A stretch of DNA of 26,033 bases from DATAXI01 sp036266845 (lineage in GTDB: Bacteria > Verrucomicrobiota > Verrucomicrobiia > Chthoniobacterales > Chthoniobacteraceae), in NCBI GenBank assembly GCA_036266845.1, contig DATAXI010000104.1:1-26033 (forward strand). Reading direction: 5' to 3'. Positions 22,559 to 26,033 of the stretch are shown in pieces. The notes beneath the pieces were generated by a model. That model was not told where the DNA came from. It searched no databases and saw only the letters and a list, made by a program, of their open reading frames with translations. How positions within the stretch are numbered: the stretch's first letter is position 1; the number at the start of each line of letters is the position of its first letter. A program made the position numbers and the translations under genes.

Positions 22559-24589
22559 TTAGGCAAGGTGCATGGCGGCGATGAGGATATCGATGGCCTT
22601 GATGCCGATGAAGGGGATGAGGACTCCGCCCGCGCCGTAGATCAGCACGTTGCGTTGCAGGATCTTTGCCGCGCCCAGCGGGCGAAACTTCACGCCCTTG
22701 AGCGCCAGCGGGATCAGCAGGATGATGATGATCGCGTTGAAAATCACCGCGCTGAGGATCGCGCTGTGCGGCGATTTCAAATGCATGATGTTCAGCGGCG
22801 CAATCGCCGGGAAGGTGCCGAGCAGCATCGCGGGAATGATGGCAAAATATTTCGCCACGTCATTGGCCACGGAAAAGGTGGTCAGCGCGCCGCGGGTGAT
22901 GAGGAGCTGTTTGCCGATCTCCACAATTTCCAGCAGCTTGGTCGGGTTCGAATCGAGATCGACCATGTTACCCGCTTCCTTCGCGGCCTGCGTGCCGGTG
23001 TTCATCGCCACGCCCACATCCGCCTGCGCCAGCGCGGGGGCGTCATTGGTGCCGTCGCCGGTCATTGCCACCATGCGCCCGGCGGCCTGCTCGCGGCGCA
23101 GATAGGCCAGCTTGTCCTCGGGCTTCGCCTCGGAGAGGAAGTCGTCCACGCCCGCTTCCTTCGCGATTGCCGCCGCCGTCAGCTTGTTATCGCCGGTGAT
23201 CATCACCGTGCGGATGCCAATGGCGCGGAAACGCTCGAATCGCTCCGCCAGGCCTCCTTTGACAATGTCCTTGAGGTAAATGACGCCCATCGCCTTTTCC
23301 TTGGTCGCGACAACGAGCGGCGTGCCGCCATTGCTGGCGATGGCGTCCACGTGCGCCTCGACTTCCTTCGGCAGCCCCTGGCCGCCGCCCTCCAACCAAT
23401 TGCGGATGGAACCCGCGGCGCCCTTGCGATAACTCGTGCCGTTCACATCGACTCCGCTCATGCGGGTTTGCGCGGTGAAGGGGACAAATTCGGCGTGCGG
23501 CATTTCATGGAGTTCGCGTCCCCGGAGGCCGTATTTTTCCTTTGCCAGGATGACGATGGAGCGGCCCTCGGGCGTTTCGTCCGCCAATGAGGAAAGTTGA
23601 GCGGCCTCCGCGAGGGTCTGCTCAGTCACGCCCGGTGCGGGGATGAACTGGACCGCCTCGCGATTGCCGAGCGTGATGGTTCCGGTTTTATCGAGCAGCA
23701 GCACGTCCACATCGCCCGCGGCTTCCACGGCGCGTCCGCTCATCGCGAGCACGTTGGTCTGGACCAGACGGTCGATTCCCGCGATGCCGATTGCGCTCAG
23801 CAAGCCGCCAATGGTCGTCGGAATCAGGCAGACCAGCAGCGAAACCAGCACGGGAATCGTGAAATTCACCCCCGCGTAAATGCCGTAGGCCTTGAGCGCC
23901 AGCAGCACCACCAGAAAGATGAGCGTCAGGGCGGAGAGCAGGATCGTCAGCGCGATCTCGTTCGGCGTCTTCTGGCGCTTCGCCCCTTCCACCAGCGCGA
24001 TCATGCGATCGAGAAACGTTTCGCCGGGATCGGAGGTAATGCGAATGCGAATCACATCCGAGAGTACACGCGTGCCCCCGGTCACGGCGCTGCGGTCGCC
24101 GCCGGCCTCGCGCACCACGGGCGCGGACTCGCCGGTAATCGCGGATTCATCGACCGTCGCGGCCCCCTCGATGATCTCGCCGTCGCCGGGGATCAATTCG
24201 CCGGCGCTGACGACCACGAGATCGCCCTTGCGCAATTCCTCGGAGGTTACCTTCTCGATTGCCGAGCCGTTTATCTTATTGGCAAACGTTTGCGTGCGCG
24301 CCTTGCGGAGGGAATCGGCCTGGGCCTTGCCGCGGCCCTCGGCCATCGCTTCGGCAAAGTTCGCAAACAAAACGGTAAACCAGAGCCAGAGGGTGATCTG
24401 GAGCAGAAAACCGGTGGAATCGCCGCTTCCGCCCACAATAAGGAGCGCGGTGGTCACCGCGGCGCCCACTTCCGTCACAAACATGACCGGGTTGGCCACG
24501 AGCGAAAGCGGGTTGAGCTTGATGAAAGACTGGCCGATAGCCGGGGCTATGATCGCCGGATCAAAGATGGATTGTTTTTTGGCAGCCAT
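22559..24589 (-). CDS. kdpB: potassium-transporting P-type ATPase subunit KdpB
   Basis: Catalytic P-type (type IA) ATPase subunit that powers high-affinity K+ uptake, 676 aa. Phosphorylated aspartate D300 lies in LLLDKTGTITLGN. The actuator motif is ITGES (151-155), whose Ser is the position of inhibitory phosphorylation in E. coli KdpB. The hinge and Mg site are MVAMTGDGTNDAPALAQADVG. VCLIPTTIGGLLSAIG (M4 region) and NMVDLDSNPTKLLEIVEIGK are KdpB-specific. Seven membrane helices are expected and the visible hydrophobic segments fit. It follows kdpA by 37 nt. No truncation or substitution of key residues is seen. Confidence 0.98.
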   Translation of the reverse strand: MAAKKQSIFDPAIIAPAIGQSFIKLNPLSLVANPVMFVTEVGAAVTTALLIVGGSGDSTGFLLQITLWLWFTVLFANFAEAMAEGRGKAQADSLRKARTQTFANKINGSAIEKVTSEELRKGDLVVVSAGELIPGDGEIIEGAATVDESAITGESAPVVREAGGDRSAVTGGTRVLSDVIRIRITSDPGETFLDRMIALVEGAKRQKTPNEIALTILLSALTLIFLVVLLALKAYGIYAGVNFTIPVLVSLLVCLIPTTIGGLLSAIGIAGIDRLVQTNVLAMSGRAVEAAGDVDVLLLDKTGTITLGNREAVQFIPAPGVTEQTLAEAAQLSSLADETPEGRSIVILAKEKYGLRGRELHEMPHAEFVPFTAQTRMSGVDVNGTSYRKGAAGSIRNWLEGGGQGLPKEVEAHVDAIASNGGTPLVVATKEKAMGVIYLKDIVKGGLAERFERFRAIGIRTVMITGDNKLTAAAIAKEAGVDDFLSEAKPEDKLAYLRREQAAGRMVAMTGDGTNDAPALAQADVGVAMNTGTQAAKEAGNMVDLDSNPTKLLEIVEIGKQLLITRGALTTFSVANDVAKYFAIIPAMLLGTFPAIAPLNIMHLKSPHSAILSAVIFNAIIIILLIPLALKGVKFRPLGAAKILQRNVLIYGAGGVLIPFIGIKAIDILIAAMHLA

Positions 24590-24626
24590 ATTGGATGGAT
24601 CAGTGAGAGATCAGGTAATTGGTAAG

Positions 24627-26033
24627 TTAGTAGAGTTTCAGATTCGGCGTGTGCATCAGGAAGTGCTCCACAATCGGACCCAGCGCCAGGGCCGGGAAAA
24701 AGTTGAGTGCGCCAATCAACAAAATGACGCCGATCAGGAGGCCGACAAAAAGCATGCCGCTCACCGGGAAAGTGCCCAGGCTCTCCGCGACCACCTTCTT
24801 CCTGGCAAGGTTGCCCGCCAGCGCCATGATCGGGATGATCATCACAAACCGGCCAAGCAGCATCGCGATGGCCATGGTCGTATTATACCATGGAGTATTC
24901 ATGGAGATGCCGGCGAAGGCGCTGCCGTTGTTGGCCACGGCGGAGCTGTAGGCATAGAGAATCTCGCTAAAGCCGTGCGGGCCGCTGTTATTGGTGCCGT
25001 CGGTGGCCGCGTGACTGACGGGATCCGGCGGACCCCACTTATTGAGGCAGGCCCAGGCGCTAAAGCCGAGAATGGCAAAGGAGATGATGAGGATGACAAA
25101 AGAGGCCATCTTCACGTCATAGGGCTCGATCTTCTTGCCCAGGTACTCCGGTGTGCGCCCGATCATCAGGCCGCAAATGAAAACCGTGAGGACGATGAAG
25201 ATGATCATGCCATACAAGCCGGCGCCCACGCCGCCGAAGACGATCTCGCCCAGGTGCAGGTTAAAGAGCGGGACGAGGCCGGCCATCGGCGTGAGCGAAT
25301 CATGCATGCAGTTGACCGCACCGCATGAGGCGTCCGTCGTGATGGTTGCGAAGAGGGCGGAATTGAAGATGCCGAAGCGCACCTCCTTGCCCTCCATATT
25401 GCCGTCCGCCGGATTGAGGCCCAGCGCGGTGTGGATGGGATTGCCCGCCGCCTCAAAGTGCCAGCAAACCAGCACGCCGCCGAGGAAGAGAATCAGCATG
25501 GCGGCCCAGACCGCCCAGCCGTGAGCCTGGTTTTTTACCATGCGGCCCAGGTAATAGGTCAGGGCGCTCGGGATCGCGAAAATCGAGAGGATTTGCAGGA
25601 AATTGGAGAACGGCGTCGGATTCTCAAACGGATGCGCCGCGTTGGCATTGGTGTAACCGCCGCCATTGGTGCCGAGCATTTTGATGGCGATTTGGGAAGC
25701 CATCGGGCCCTGGACGATGGTCTGCGTGTCCACCGTCTGGCTCACCATCACCGGTTGGCCCTTGGAATCGACCACCGGGTTGCCGCCCGCATCCAGTTTC
25801 TGCACCTGGGCGGTGAAAGGTTCCAGAAACTTGACCGGAGTGTAAGGTTTGAAGTTCTGGATCATGCCCTGCGAGATGAGCGCAAGGGCAAAGACAAAGC
25901 AGATCGGCAGCAGCAGGTAGTAAGTGATACGGACCATGTCCGTCCAGAAATTGCCGATGGTATTGGCCGTGTGCCGCGCGAGGCCGCGCACCAGCGCCGC
26001 GGCAATCGCGATGCCCATCGCCGCGGAGCCGAA
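24627..26033 (-). CDS. kdpA: potassium-transporting ATPase subunit KdpA (partial, N-terminus beyond right edge)
   Basis: Channel-like K+-binding subunit of KdpFABC. The 468 visible residues begin FGSAAMGIAIAAALVRG, which corresponds to the first third of the protein, so about 90-120 residues are cut off by the window edge. The in-frame ATG at 26018 is internal. The conserved selectivity and pore segment GTNGGGYTNANAAHPFENP is clear, as are ANNGSAFAGISMNTPWYN, RTPEYLGKKIEPYDVKMAS, NFWTDMVRITYYLLLP and the end region LNFFPALALGPIVEHFLM. Multiple membrane helices are evident. It is the first kdp gene visible in the order A-B-C-short D. Any kdpF, promoter or riboswitch would lie beyond the right edge. 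Confidence 0.97.
   Translation of the reverse strand, partial: FGSAAMGIAIAAALVRGLARHTANTIGNFWTDMVRITYYLLLPICFVFALALISQGMIQNFKPYTPVKFLEPFTAQVQKLDAGGNPVVDSKGQPVMVSQTVDTQTIVQGPMASQIAIKMLGTNGGGYTNANAAHPFENPTPFSNFLQILSIFAIPSALTYYLGRMVKNQAHGWAVWAAMLILFLGGVLVCWHFEAAGNPIHTALGLNPADGNMEGKEVRFGIFNSALFATITTDASCGAVNCMHDSLTPMAGLVPLFNLHLGEIVFGGVGAGLYGMIIFIVLTVFICGLMIGRTPEYLGKKIEPYDVKMASFVILIISFAILGFSAWACLNKWGPPDPVSHAATDGTNNSGPHGFSEILYAYSSAVANNGSAFAGISMNTPWYNTTMAIAMLLGRFVMIIPIMALAGNLARKKVVAESLGTFPVSGMLFVGLLIGVILLIGALNFFPALALGPIVEHFLMHTPNLKLY

Overview
The window is GC-rich bacterial chromosome (roughly 60-65% GC by eye), dense in genes and mostly housekeeping. The organism is probably a member of the Verrucomicrobiota. 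This is inferred from the style of the valyl-tRNA synthetase, the mix of secreted glucanases with a single REP-type transposase, and a prmC-murA pair. It is not proven by any marker here. Almost no gene has a recognisable Shine-Dalgarno sequence at the chosen start.

Left part, all minus strand (1-8127). recJ (cut by the left edge) follows a large cytoplasmic GH63-type glycosidase. Upstream of these lie a vapBC toxin-antitoxin pair and an unrecognised four-helix membrane protein with two CxxC pairs. Together these form a patch (about 4156-5900) that looks less GC-rich than its surroundings and may be acquired. Then come murI (glutamate racemase), and 18 nt upstream of it a secreted N-acetylmuramoyl-L-alanine amidase, a likely cell-wall operon.

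Centre (8128-12438). A secreted GH81 endo-beta-1,3-glucanase (plus strand) and a secreted GH16 glucanase (minus strand) converge on a RAYT-type (IS200-like, Y1) transposase that is flanked by short REP-like palindromes in inverted orientation. The two glucanases point to use of laminarin, callose or fungal wall glucan.

Right of centre (12439-19169). valS, then convergent larC (nickel-pincer cofactor synthesis) carrying a striking His/Glu-rich insert of about 86 residues, then divergent prmC and murA, which overlap by 8 nt.

Right part, all minus strand (19178-26033). kdpA (cut by the right edge), kdpB, kdpC and a short KdpD that keeps the ATP-binding sensor and USP-like domains but has no membrane or histidine-kinase part. 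These are followed immediately by an amino-acid-type ABC permease and ATPase that overlap by 4 nt and have no substrate-binding protein nearby. All six genes could be one transcription unit joining high-affinity potassium uptake with an orphan importer.

I see no CRISPR array, rRNA, complete tRNA, prophage or large mobile island. The most unusual points are the His-rich LarC, the kinase-less KdpD linked to an orphan ABC pair, the RAYT/REP unit between two beta-glucanases, and the unknown CxxC membrane protein beside vapBC.
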